Shown here piece by piece: positions 7,684 to 16,172 of a stretch of 64,000 bases of DNA. How positions within the stretch are numbered: position 1 is the first letter of the stretch; each line of letters begins with the position of its first letter. Source of the DNA: an uncultured bacterium (GTDB lineage: Bacteria; Myxococcota_A; Bradymonadia; UBA7976; VGTA01); assembly GCA_943788935.1 (NCBI GenBank), contig CALSSE010000007.1, positions 1-64,000 on the forward strand, given 5' to 3'. The notes beneath the pieces are model-generated. The model saw only the letters and a program-made list of their open reading frames with translations, did not search any database and was not told where the DNA came from. The position numbers and the translations under genes were made by a program.

Positions 7684-10365
7684 GTGAATACGTTCGCTCG
7701 AATCACAACTGGGCGACCGGACGAAAAAGTGATGATACCAGCTCTGTATCTAGCTATGTGCCTAGCTATATATCGGTCATGTATATTAACGATATGGGTC
7801 GTTGTGGCTCCTCTCCTGCTCTCTTCAGCTTGGATTTGTTCAGCGGAAGAGAAGACCGTTCATTCTCCCTCATTGCTCAGCTCGCTCAGAGCATGCCAGT
7901 GGAGAGTCGCTCGCTTAGATCAGCTCAACGACGAGCCACGCGCTCTGCTTCCAAGGGCGCTCAGTCACTCTAAAAGCCTTCATAAGGCGCTCTTTGATCA
8001 AGTCGCGAAGAGGGTTCAACCGACTGACTCTAATCATCAGCTTTCCGCTAGCCAATGGTCAGCAAACGAGCTTCTCTCTTTATCTCGACCTCCCGCTTTA
8101 TTAAATGGCCGGCGTCTCACCCAAAGGCTTATCGCTCAATGTACTCTTCACCCTCTCCCCTCTCTTCTCGCTCTCCCTTCTGTATCCTCAGAGTCCTCAG
8201 CAATATGGATATGGAGTACGCATCCATTTTCTTTGTTTATTGACGGGAGGCCAAGCGAAGTTGAGACTCAATACTCAAAGGATTCATTTTACTATCTCCA
8301 GATCAGATCGTCACTCATAGAGTCTCACGCTAACTTTAAGACAGCTGATCTCATATTAAGTTTTCAAGCGGCACATGGAGAGGTTCAATGGGGGGTTGGA
8401 GAGCGCTTGACACCTCAACAGATTGAGCCGAGATATCCTCAATTAAAGTTGGATCCATCGCTCTCATGTGCACGAGGTCAATCAACCGAGGTCTCTCGTG
8501 GCACTGAGAGTGATTGGGTCAGACAACAGTGGTGGATCAAGAAGATTCCTTTTGCCTCTGATCGATCTCTAAAAGAGACGATCACTAGCCCATACGTCAT
8601 TACCTCTCATCAGCATCTATGGGTACCCATTCATCTGATCGAAGGAGAAACAAAGAAGACTCATCAACGAAGTGAGCGTGGCTCCCTGGTGACTTCTCCT
8701 GTGTATCGCAGTGACACTATGTTAGGAGGAGGGCAGATAAGCCGTAGACTTTGTCTGCAGAGCTCTCCTCAGGGATATGATCTAGAGCTGATCTCTGAGC
8801 TGAGAGTACAACGACCATTATGGTCATTGTCTTGGGATCTCTCTCCGCGGGGCTTGAGGGAAATTCACACAGCGACGACTCCCCTCAAGACAGGACGGTG
8901 GAGCTTATCAACTCGATGGAGGAGAGATGAAGGGAGCACTGCGAGTGAACAGAGCTGGAGAGTGAGTGAGCTCTTCTCTAGGTCTCGTTTGCGACGAGGA
9001 GAGGAGAGAGACCTGCTCCGTTGGTCGATGATCGAATCATGGGATCAGTTGGTGTCTATTTATCGACGAGGGTTAATGTTAAGAGCGATAAAGAGTCGGG
9101 TCGCTCGTTGGGAGACAATAGATTATGAGAGACCTTCAGGGTTTATATGGACGAGCTCTTTACCTCCTCAAGAGGAGCGCTCATTAGACGGTTGGATCGA
9201 TTGGTTATGGTCAATGGGACGTCCTGGTCAGCTTCATTACCCTAACCCCGTGTTGGATACTCATCCTCTCAAGCCAGAGAGCGCTCTTCGAGATGAGCTC
9301 TCTTCAACCTCTTCACTCCCGGTGTTGTGGTCTCCTCCCTCTCTCCGCGTAGCAGAACTTACAGGATCTGCAGGACGCGAAACAGTCAGACCTTTGCATT
9401 ATTGGGGTCTCCTCATTGCAGGAAGTGAGCGGCCGAGAGATCTCGCTGGTCACTTAATCCCAGAGGGCAGCCTCTGGATTAATGCTGGTGATACATCGAA
9501 GATCAGTGTTGGTGGTAGATTAAGTCCTAATCCATCGAATCGTAAGAGATTCAGTCCTAGACCAGGTGAGGTAACATCTCGCCAGGCGAAGCAAAATACT
9601 TACTCATCGGTCTCATTAAATAAGGTCCTAAATAAGGTCCCATATTCTTCAAAACGAGCTACCCTAAGAGCGGTTATTGATGCTCATGACGTACCCAACC
9701 GTTATTGGATAAGGTGGACTCTCAGCCCGGCTCTCTCCAAGTCTCAACTCTCGATGATCGGTATGCTTGATCAAAGTGAGAAGCGAAGCCCTATGAGTAG
9801 AGATATGTCGATATTTACTCAGTGGTCAGGTCCCGATCAATGGCTTAAGTTTATGTCAAAGGATCATTTTAGACAGACTCCTCGATGGTGGAGTGAGCGT
9901 TCACTCTCACCTCGCAAGGGATGGGGGACTCTCACCCAAAAGCCCTCTTTATCCCTGAGAGCTGACCCAGATCAGGGCGCGATCGTATGGAGTGGAGATC
10001 TCTCCCGAAACGCTCCGCTCACTCCTGTGCTGTTTCATCAAAGAGTAAGTGAGATGCAAGGAGGGGTATCGTTACATAGGGAAGTCTTGATCGCCCCTTT
10101 AGTCTATCAGGAGCGGTGTGCAGAAGAGAGCGATCCTGAGCGTTTGTTACCTACGATTAAGTGGGTCAATAGAGCGGTCTCATATACCGCTAAATGGACA
10201 CGAGAACCAGGAACAGAGCACTTTAGACATGAAACTGTCTTACAGATCTCAGATGAACTCGCTCAGCGTTGGCCATATATCAAAGAGGATCAAAAGAGAG
10301 CCATAATGCAGCGAGTGATCACTGCGGAAGCAGAACACTGCTTTACTCGAGAGCTCAGGCCTTAA
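7684..10365 (+). CDS. Large exported protein of unknown function
   Basis: I recognise no family in this 893-residue product (counted from the GTG at 7684). Neither that GTG nor the in-frame ATG at 7732 has a strong ribosome site; the ATG places a hydrophobic signal-like segment (about residues 18-52, ending SSAWICSAEE) closer to the N-terminus and may be the real start. The remainder is rich in Ser, Arg and Trp, has scattered Cys, and alternates short hydrophobic strands, suggesting a beta-rich periplasmic or outer-membrane-associated protein. It has no obvious repeats or catalytic motifs. It ends 31 bp before the convergent AGEM lipoprotein gene. Real coding is supported by length and the signal segment. 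Confidence 0.75.
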   Translation: MNTFARITTGRPDEKVMIPALYLAMCLAIYRSCILTIWVVVAPLLLSSAWICSAEEKTVHSPSLLSSLRACQWRVARLDQLNDEPRALLPRALSHSKSLHKALFDQVAKRVQPTDSNHQLSASQWSANELLSLSRPPALLNGRRLTQRLIAQCTLHPLPSLLALPSVSSESSAIWIWSTHPFSLFIDGRPSEVETQYSKDSFYYLQIRSSLIESHANFKTADLILSFQAAHGEVQWGVGERLTPQQIEPRYPQLKLDPSLSCARGQSTEVSRGTESDWVRQQWWIKKIPFASDRSLKETITSPYVITSHQHLWVPIHLIEGETKKTHQRSERGSLVTSPVYRSDTMLGGGQISRRLCLQSSPQGYDLELISELRVQRPLWSLSWDLSPRGLREIHTATTPLKTGRWSLSTRWRRDEGSTASEQSWRVSELFSRSRLRRGEERDLLRWSMIESWDQLVSIYRRGLMLRAIKSRVARWETIDYERPSGFIWTSSLPPQEERSLDGWIDWLWSMGRPGQLHYPNPVLDTHPLKPESALRDELSSTSSLPVLWSPPSLRVAELTGSAGRETVRPLHYWGLLIAGSERPRDLAGHLIPEGSLWINAGDTSKISVGGRLSPNPSNRKRFSPRPGEVTSRQAKQNTYSSVSLNKVLNKVPYSSKRATLRAVIDAHDVPNRYWIRWTLSPALSKSQLSMIGMLDQSEKRSPMSRDMSIFTQWSGPDQWLKFMSKDHFRQTPRWWSERSLSPRKGWGTLTQKPSLSLRADPDQGAIVWSGDLSRNAPLTPVLFHQRVSEMQGGVSLHREVLIAPLVYQERCAEESDPERLLPTIKWVNRAVSYTAKWTREPGTEHFRHETVLQISDELAQRWPYIKEDQKRAIMQRVITAEAEHCFTRELRP

Positions 10366-10396
10366 ACATGAAGGGGCTGAGGTCACTCGTTAGACT

Positions 10397-13300
10397 TTAG
10401 AGACAGACCCCAAGCGCAGGGAGGCTATCACCGAAAACAGGTTCACCCTGTGGGGTCTCAGTAATACAAACATTCGCTAGAGGACAGCCGTATTCTACAC
10501 TGTTCGCTTGGCAGAGCGCGAGACACTCGGTATCCATATCACCATCTAGATCGAAGCAAATATGACCGGGGGCGCAGTTGCTCGTGTTGGTGAGCTCATC
10601 CAAAACGCAGAGACCACCGGTCTGAACCATCCCTGAGTTAGGGTTATCAAAACATCCACCGACGATCTTAGTCTCTCCCATCGCGTCTGCTCCTTGAAAT
10701 CCGAGGAGGCAATCTTGATCTACTTCACAGCCATTACCGGTAAAGAAGTTACATTCTCCAGCGCAGAGACCGACATCGGGGCTTCCGAGTATATCGATTG
10801 CACATACTCGCTCACCGGTACATGGTGAGCTGTCTTCAGTAGTACAGATCGGCAAACATTCATCGGTTCGATCTCGGAAGGCTGAAGCGCAGAAAGAGCT
10901 CGCTTCACAGTCTCCCCAATAATTGGGAGAGGCGTTTTGGTCGCAGAGTTCACCATCGACTAATAGCCCCGGCTCACCTTCAGTACAGATGGTGAGCCGC
11001 CCTTCGCTAGAGTCACTTTGATAGATTGTACAGGATTCACCTTCGGCGCAGTCTTGAGAGATTGGATTACAGATCGACAAGCAAGCCCCATATTGGGTGG
11101 TCGGGTCTGGGTAGACGACCTCGTCAAAGATACGACAGCTCTCTTGAGCAGCACAGGGAGTATTGTCATCACAGATATTTTGGCAAAGACCGATCTCACA
11201 GACTAGACCGGGTGAACACGGCAAGTTAATCCCATTACAAGAGTCTCCAGGCTGGCCTCGATCCTCAATAGAGACGTCGGTCAGATCTACGCAAAGCGTG
11301 ATGTTTTCAGCTCTCGCACACGTTGTGTCAGCGTTACCACAAGAGCTCTCTTCATCGCCAGGGATACAGTTATCAGAGACTAGACAGACGCCGGGAGAGG
11401 GGATATCAGTCAACCCAAAGTTGGCATAGTCAATGTCAGGGAGACAGAGCTCACTCACAGCGCAACCATTGTCTTCCGCGTTATCATCACAAGCGAGCAT
11501 ACAGGTCTGATAGCGATCACTTAAGCCACCGCTATTATTAGGTCCATAACACACAAGTCCCTCAGCGCAACCGAGCTCTTGGTTGCAGGTCTCTCCTCGG
11601 GAAGGGAGCCCCTGACGGCAGACGCCGCGCTCTTCATCTATCACACCCTCGGAGCTAGAGTCAGGGTAGCATACCCCTTCGGCGCAGAGGTCATCAAGTG
11701 AGAGGAGATCACAGTTCGCTCCCTCTTCGACGAGGGAGAGAGCTCCACGTACAGCGAGGATCGACATACTCTCAAGCTGCGTACTATCGATTAAGACGAG
11801 CTCTGCTGCTGAAGTTTCACTGACATAGTCGCCGCTGAGGATGGCGTAGTACCTTTGCTCTCCGATAGGGTCATCGAGCTCTCTCACTTGGCTAATCTCC
11901 GCTATGTATCTACCCTCTACTTGTCCTCCGAGTATGGCTTCACCTTGTTCGTTATATAGAGTTACCCCAATCGCAGAAATATCTCCATTAGGGTCATTGC
12001 CATCTACGGAGACAACGAGCTCTTCTCCTCTAGAGTTAAGCGTCGCGGCGCTGATGACGGGTAAAAGTCCTTGCTGACAGGAGAAAGAGTCATCAGCTTC
12101 GTCAGCTTGACAGATTAGGCTCTCATCACAGAAGCCTCCAAAACCCTCAGGCGTGCAGATAGAGAGCTCGGGGAGGATTGGGTGAACGCTCAACTCTGTG
12201 ATGAACACTTCGCTGAGGTTACCCTCAATGTCTTCGATGACGACCCCTACCTCGGCAGCGACATCGAGATTCAGTAGAGCAGCCTTAAGGTTGAAAGAGA
12301 AAGCCGCCTCGCCTGTGAGGAGAGGAGCTGAGTCATTAGGGATAGATTCATAGTAGGTGGTGTCTCCGAAGTCATCGACCTCAAGGGGGCCTCCTAACTC
12401 ATCATACAGAGTAATGTTGATGTAGATAGCGTCAAGATCAGGGTCGTCACCGGTGACCGTCAAGAAGAGCTCTGCGTCTGTTTTACTAGCCTCAACAGCG
12501 GAGACTGTCGGCTGGGTCAGACGACAGCTGTTGTCAACGCATGAACTTTGTTCAGGACAGATTCCCGCGTTTGGGCTGTCGGGATCACAGACCGCTCCTA
12601 AAGTGAGAAGCGGATGAAACGAGATCTCAAGTACGTAATCTTCGACTGCTGAGCCACCGAACCCCTTCACCTCTACCTCATAGCTCCCCGCTTGAACAGT
12701 AGTAAGGATTTGAGAGCAAAAGTGACCTCCCATATAGTCATCATTTCGAGCGATAGATCGTCTAGAGGATCCATCGGTCTCGAAGAGCTCAATGATCGTA
12801 TCCGCTCCTTCCGGACACAGCTCACCATTTCTCCCAATCGTCCTCACCTGAATACCAATCTCTGCCTCTGTAAAGAAGGTATGAACGCTCACTCCATCTG
12901 AAGGGGCCATCCCCTCAAACGTAATTATATCTCCCTCCTGTGGAGGAGTATCCCCAGCGGGCATCTCACCGGCGGGCATCTCACCGGCGGGCATCTCACC
13001 GGCGGGCATCTCACCGGCGGGCATCTCACCGGCGGGCATCTCACCGGCAGTCATCTCACCGGCGGGCATCTCACCGGCGGGCATCTCACCGGCGGGCATC
13101 TCACCGGCGGGCATCTCACCGGCGGGCATCTCACCGGCGGGCATCTCACCGGCGGGCATCTCACCAGCGGTTATCTCACCGGCATTCATCTCACCGGCAT
13201 TCACCTCACCGGCAGTCATTTCACCGGCATTCATCTCACCGGCATTCATCTCACCGGCAGTCATCTCACCAGCGGTTATCTCACCGGCAGTCATCTCACC

Positions 13301-13507
13301 AGCAGCCATCTCACCCGCGAGAGGGAGATCAGACTCTCCTCCTTGACCGACTCCTGAGTCTCTGACTGCCGATTCTCTAGGTGTAGGAGGATCAGTTGAC
13401 TCATCTTTACAAGCACTACTAAGACACACACACATAATGATGAGATAGAGTGTGTGGCAGGTGAAAGAAGCGCGTAATACACGCAAGCTAGCGAAAGGGG
13501 GGGACAT
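10397..13507 (-). CDS. Cys-rich lipoprotein with AGEM repeat linker
   Basis: Predicted lipoprotein of 1036 residues. I choose the ATG at 13507 because GGAGG lies five bases upstream; another ATG at 13519 is possible but lacks such a site. The signal segment ends in a lipobox, LSSAC. Directly after it come 24 AGE[M/I/V] pentads (AGEMP, AGEMT, AGEMN), an unstructured spacer that would hold the rest away from the membrane. Next is a pre-peptidase-C-like beta domain (about residues 195-300), two or three beta-rich segments around SVDGNDPNGD-type motifs, then a C-terminal half with many Cys pairs of the form C-x(5-8)-C, resembling disulfide-rich extracellular modules. No catalytic site was found. 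A surface adhesion or binding role is inference. Confidence 0.85.
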   Translation of the reverse strand: MSPPFASLRVLRASFTCHTLYLIIMCVCLSSACKDESTDPPTPRESAVRDSGVGQGGESDLPLAGEMAAGEMTAGEITAGEMTAGEMNAGEMNAGEMTAGEVNAGEMNAGEITAGEMPAGEMPAGEMPAGEMPAGEMPAGEMPAGEMPAGEMTAGEMPAGEMPAGEMPAGEMPAGEMPAGEMPAGDTPPQEGDIITFEGMAPSDGVSVHTFFTEAEIGIQVRTIGRNGELCPEGADTIIELFETDGSSRRSIARNDDYMGGHFCSQILTTVQAGSYEVEVKGFGGSAVEDYVLEISFHPLLTLGAVCDPDSPNAGICPEQSSCVDNSCRLTQPTVSAVEASKTDAELFLTVTGDDPDLDAIYINITLYDELGGPLEVDDFGDTTYYESIPNDSAPLLTGEAAFSFNLKAALLNLDVAAEVGVVIEDIEGNLSEVFITELSVHPILPELSICTPEGFGGFCDESLICQADEADDSFSCQQGLLPVISAATLNSRGEELVVSVDGNDPNGDISAIGVTLYNEQGEAILGGQVEGRYIAEISQVRELDDPIGEQRYYAILSGDYVSETSAAELVLIDSTQLESMSILAVRGALSLVEEGANCDLLSLDDLCAEGVCYPDSSSEGVIDEERGVCRQGLPSRGETCNQELGCAEGLVCYGPNNSGGLSDRYQTCMLACDDNAEDNGCAVSELCLPDIDYANFGLTDIPSPGVCLVSDNCIPGDEESSCGNADTTCARAENITLCVDLTDVSIEDRGQPGDSCNGINLPCSPGLVCEIGLCQNICDDNTPCAAQESCRIFDEVVYPDPTTQYGACLSICNPISQDCAEGESCTIYQSDSSEGRLTICTEGEPGLLVDGELCDQNASPNYWGDCEASSFCASAFRDRTDECLPICTTEDSSPCTGERVCAIDILGSPDVGLCAGECNFFTGNGCEVDQDCLLGFQGADAMGETKIVGGCFDNPNSGMVQTGGLCVLDELTNTSNCAPGHICFDLDGDMDTECLALCQANSVEYGCPLANVCITETPQGEPVFGDSLPALGVCL
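12954..13315 (-). repeat. 15-bp tandem repeat coding for AGEM pentads
   Basis: Twenty-four consecutive 15-bp units of the type GGTGAGATGCCCGCC (coding strand) with point variants at the fifth residue (Pro, Thr, Asn). The Pro-type units nearest the 3' side are nearly identical, the others more diverged, suggesting recent expansion at one end. Unit length is a multiple of three, so copy-number change alters linker length but not frame. Confidence 0.9.
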
Positions 13508-13512
13508 GGAAA

Positions 13513-13517
13513 CCTCC
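13513..13517 (-). promoter_or_regulatory. Ribosome binding site deciding the start at 13507
   Basis: GGAGG with a five-base spacer precedes the ATG at 13507. It lies within the codons that would follow the alternative ATG at 13519, arguing for the shorter protein. Confidence 0.7.
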
Positions 13518-13558
13518 ATAAAGACTTAGAGTTAAGCCTTAATCTACCCCTATGTTGA

Positions 13559-15880
13559 TTATATGTCTAGTTTTGAGGAGGGGATCTCTGGCGGAACCCG
13601 CTCAGGGTAAAGAGCGACCCAAGACGCTTCATAGCCATCTTGGTCACATTGAGCAAAGGCGAGTAAGCAGTCTCTCTTGAGCTCATCATCTTTTAAATGA
13701 GGATATATATAGAGCTCTGCCGCATCAGTAAATATGGCGAGATCAGCACCGGTTAAAACGCTATAAAGGAGCGCATCAAAGGCTTGGTGTGGAGTGAGTA
13801 CTCTTAGCTCCAAAGCGAGGCCAAGCAATGAGGTGAAGGCCTGGGTGAGTGGATTACTTAAGCGCTCTTCGATCGAGGCAGGCTCTTGCTCTTGAGCGGT
13901 CAATCTAGCTCTGAGATCACGATGCCATATATGCTTTAGCTGCTCAGTCTCGACCTCCAATGAGATCACGACTTCTCCTCGATGATCTTGAGGCTTATAT
14001 TCGCTAAGATAAATGACCCGACCTTCCCGTGGTAAGCGTTCTATTCGAGGGTGGTCGAGATCGAGATCATTGATTAAATGATGACTGCTGAGCGACAGAC
14101 TAGCGCTCTCTCTTTGATCGGCGTTAAGAGAGTGAGCCTGATTGAGGACCGCGAAAGCTCGTCGATACCGTCGCCAGGTGTCACTTTCGCTGTGCAGACC
14201 AATCATCATCTGTCGACGAAGCTCTTGACCCTCTTGGGGGTCTCGATCCCATGATAGCCTAGAGAGCTCACTGAGAGACTCGGTCAGTCTTTGCTTACTA
14301 GACTCACTAGAGTGAATAGGCTCATAGGGAAAGGCTTGAAAGATTTCCTCGCAGAGCCCTCTAGCGAAGAGCGCTCTAGTATGGGCATCTACACCTGTTA
14401 TCCATATCTGAGAGGAGGAGACAAGCGCTCTTGTCGCTTGGGCGATAGGATCTACTCTCAAACCCAACGCTTGTGCTAATCGTTGAGCTCTCCCAAACCA
14501 TTGATTAGGAAGGCGGAGAGGCTCATCCTCGATGTAACCCGCCTCGATCAACTGTTGGGAGAGCTGAGCGCTTCTTTGCAGACTCTGATCAGGAGAGATT
14601 TTTCGATTTTGGACAATCGAACTCAACTGCCTCATCATTGGTGTTCTGAGCGCTAACTCTGCCTTATCCCCTTGAATACCGCTCTGCTGACTCTTTTGGA
14701 TGAGGGCGACAGTGTCGCGTACAAAAGTTGAGGCAGCCACAGGCGGTGTTTGCCGTCGGATACTCAACCTAACGCCTCCCTCCATTAACTCAGCACTTTC
14801 GACCGTAGCTGCTCTAGATCTCTGTTGTTGCGCTTTGGGTGAAGGGGGGGGAGATGACAGCGTAGGTGGGAATGACTCTAAGACCAAGGGGGTACTGTCG
14901 GTATCGCCTGTGGTGAGGGTGAGCGTCGCCCATTGGTAGCTATTGGGTTCACTCTGATGTAGAGCTAAGCGAGCCCAATGGAGTGTATGCACCATTGAGA
15001 AGCCGGCCCCCAAGGCATGATAGATCGCTCGGTCTGACTCTGCTCGAGTCTTTACACTCTGCTCAAACTGCCGCGAAATCACCGCGAGTGTTCCCGCGCG
15101 ACGAGTCTTAACCACTTCCAAGCTAGGGATCGGTGGAGTGATGTTTAAGAGAATACTCTCTTGAGCGATTGTTGATTGACTCAGCGTTAAAGGTCCCTCT
15201 CCCGAAGTGGTATCTAGGGTGATAAGTCCATTTTTATCGATGGCATAAATGTGATTAAAGAGCCTAAGTTGACCTCGGCTAAGTCTCTTACTGAGCTCTA
15301 CTCTTTGATGAACAGGGGTGATCTCTACTTCGAAATTACGAGCGATATGAGAAGTCGCGGCGCGCATCGCGCTGAATTTAAAGACTTCACTTGCTTTGGT
15401 GATTACTTGTCCACTCTTATGAACTTGAATAGCTCTTAAAGCATCACTAGAGGGCAAGTTGTCAACGACTCGAACAAGCTCGATAGATTGAGTCAATAAA
15501 GGCTTTTGGGTGTGGGGGTTTAGCGCTAACTCCCATGGCCAAGAGTGCAGCTCATCAGGGAGCGATAGAAAGAGAATGAGCGCAGGCATCGCGCTCTCCA
15601 TCAATTTAGAAGGGTTGTTAGCGCTAGAGATACTCTGAAGAGCCTCATTAAGAACATCGCCTACTGCGTCCATAAAGAGTATATCAGTGATAACTCTCTG
15701 TGCCCTAGTAAGCGCATTTTTAGTCCCTTTACCTCTTCGGAGTTCGGTGATTAAGTCATCGATTTCTGTAGGTAAAGGGCTATAAGACTGTGCTTGTTGG
15801 TCTTGACTACTGCATTTAATGAGCAGCTCTTGTGAAGATGTAAAGTTTACGCTGAGCTTAATGGAAAGAGTCACATTCAC
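13559..15880 (-). CDS. CHAT-like protein apparently lacking the catalytic Cys
   Basis: A 773-residue protein. Residues about 50-325 follow the layout of CHAT (caspase-HetF-TPR) domains: LPDELHSWPWELALNP at 108-122 matches the conserved proline-tryptophan-glutamate segment, and 241-325 matches the C-terminal part (LLN strand, AGTLAVISRQF, AIYHALGAGFSM, HWARLAL). The catalytic positions look degraded: the His-Gly motif region reads LFNHIYAIDKNG (205-218; H210 may remain), and the usual LNAC cysteine is replaced in LLNIT (244-248). The C-terminal 400 residues include ITGVDAHTRALFARGL, which resembles a P-loop strand without the Lys/Thr. It diverges from the kinase gene at 16173 across 292 bp. 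A pseudo-protease or scaffold role is inferred. Confidence 0.6.
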   Translation of the reverse strand: MNVTLSIKLSVNFTSSQELLIKCSSQDQQAQSYSPLPTEIDDLITELRRGKGTKNALTRAQRVITDILFMDAVGDVLNEALQSISSANNPSKLMESAMPALILFLSLPDELHSWPWELALNPHTQKPLLTQSIELVRVVDNLPSSDALRAIQVHKSGQVITKASEVFKFSAMRAATSHIARNFEVEITPVHQRVELSKRLSRGQLRLFNHIYAIDKNGLITLDTTSGEGPLTLSQSTIAQESILLNITPPIPSLEVVKTRRAGTLAVISRQFEQSVKTRAESDRAIYHALGAGFSMVHTLHWARLALHQSEPNSYQWATLTLTTGDTDSTPLVLESFPPTLSSPPPSPKAQQQRSRAATVESAELMEGGVRLSIRRQTPPVAASTFVRDTVALIQKSQQSGIQGDKAELALRTPMMRQLSSIVQNRKISPDQSLQRSAQLSQQLIEAGYIEDEPLRLPNQWFGRAQRLAQALGLRVDPIAQATRALVSSSQIWITGVDAHTRALFARGLCEEIFQAFPYEPIHSSESSKQRLTESLSELSRLSWDRDPQEGQELRRQMMIGLHSESDTWRRYRRAFAVLNQAHSLNADQRESASLSLSSHHLINDLDLDHPRIERLPREGRVIYLSEYKPQDHRGEVVISLEVETEQLKHIWHRDLRARLTAQEQEPASIEERLSNPLTQAFTSLLGLALELRVLTPHQAFDALLYSVLTGADLAIFTDAAELYIYPHLKDDELKRDCLLAFAQCDQDGYEASWVALYPERVPPEIPSSKLDI

Positions 15881-16172
15881 CTCAATCTGTGATCAGACTA
15901 GACTGTTACTGAGTAGGCTAAAAGTATGATTCGAAGATCATCGCTAGACAAGGAGCAAGTAGAGTGGTCTTATAGGAGAGCCATCAAATAATGAGAATTT
16001 TCACCCAAAGAGATTATTCCGTAGTTTCATCTTGGGGAATAAACTTGCGTACAATGACATAACATAAGCGATCAACCCAAGGATGATTATTTTCCGTTCA
16101 CGATTTTAGTCGATAATACACACTCTCATTTTTTGAACTCTTAACATCTGATCAGGTTTTAGGCATCTACTT
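15881..16172. other. Divergent promoter region of the CHAT-like and kinase genes
   Basis: This 292-bp A+T-rich gap should hold both promoters. It contains an inverted repeat, TTATTCC at 16014-16020 and GGAATAA at 16036-16042, with a 15-base centre, and a TACAAT at 16050-16055. No gene is seen. Functional roles for these elements are guesses. Confidence 0.35.

Noticed and set aside
12940..13365. Plus-strand open frame of Ser-His-Arg-Arg repeats
   Set aside because: It is the complement of the AGEM-coding repeat of the lipoprotein gene.
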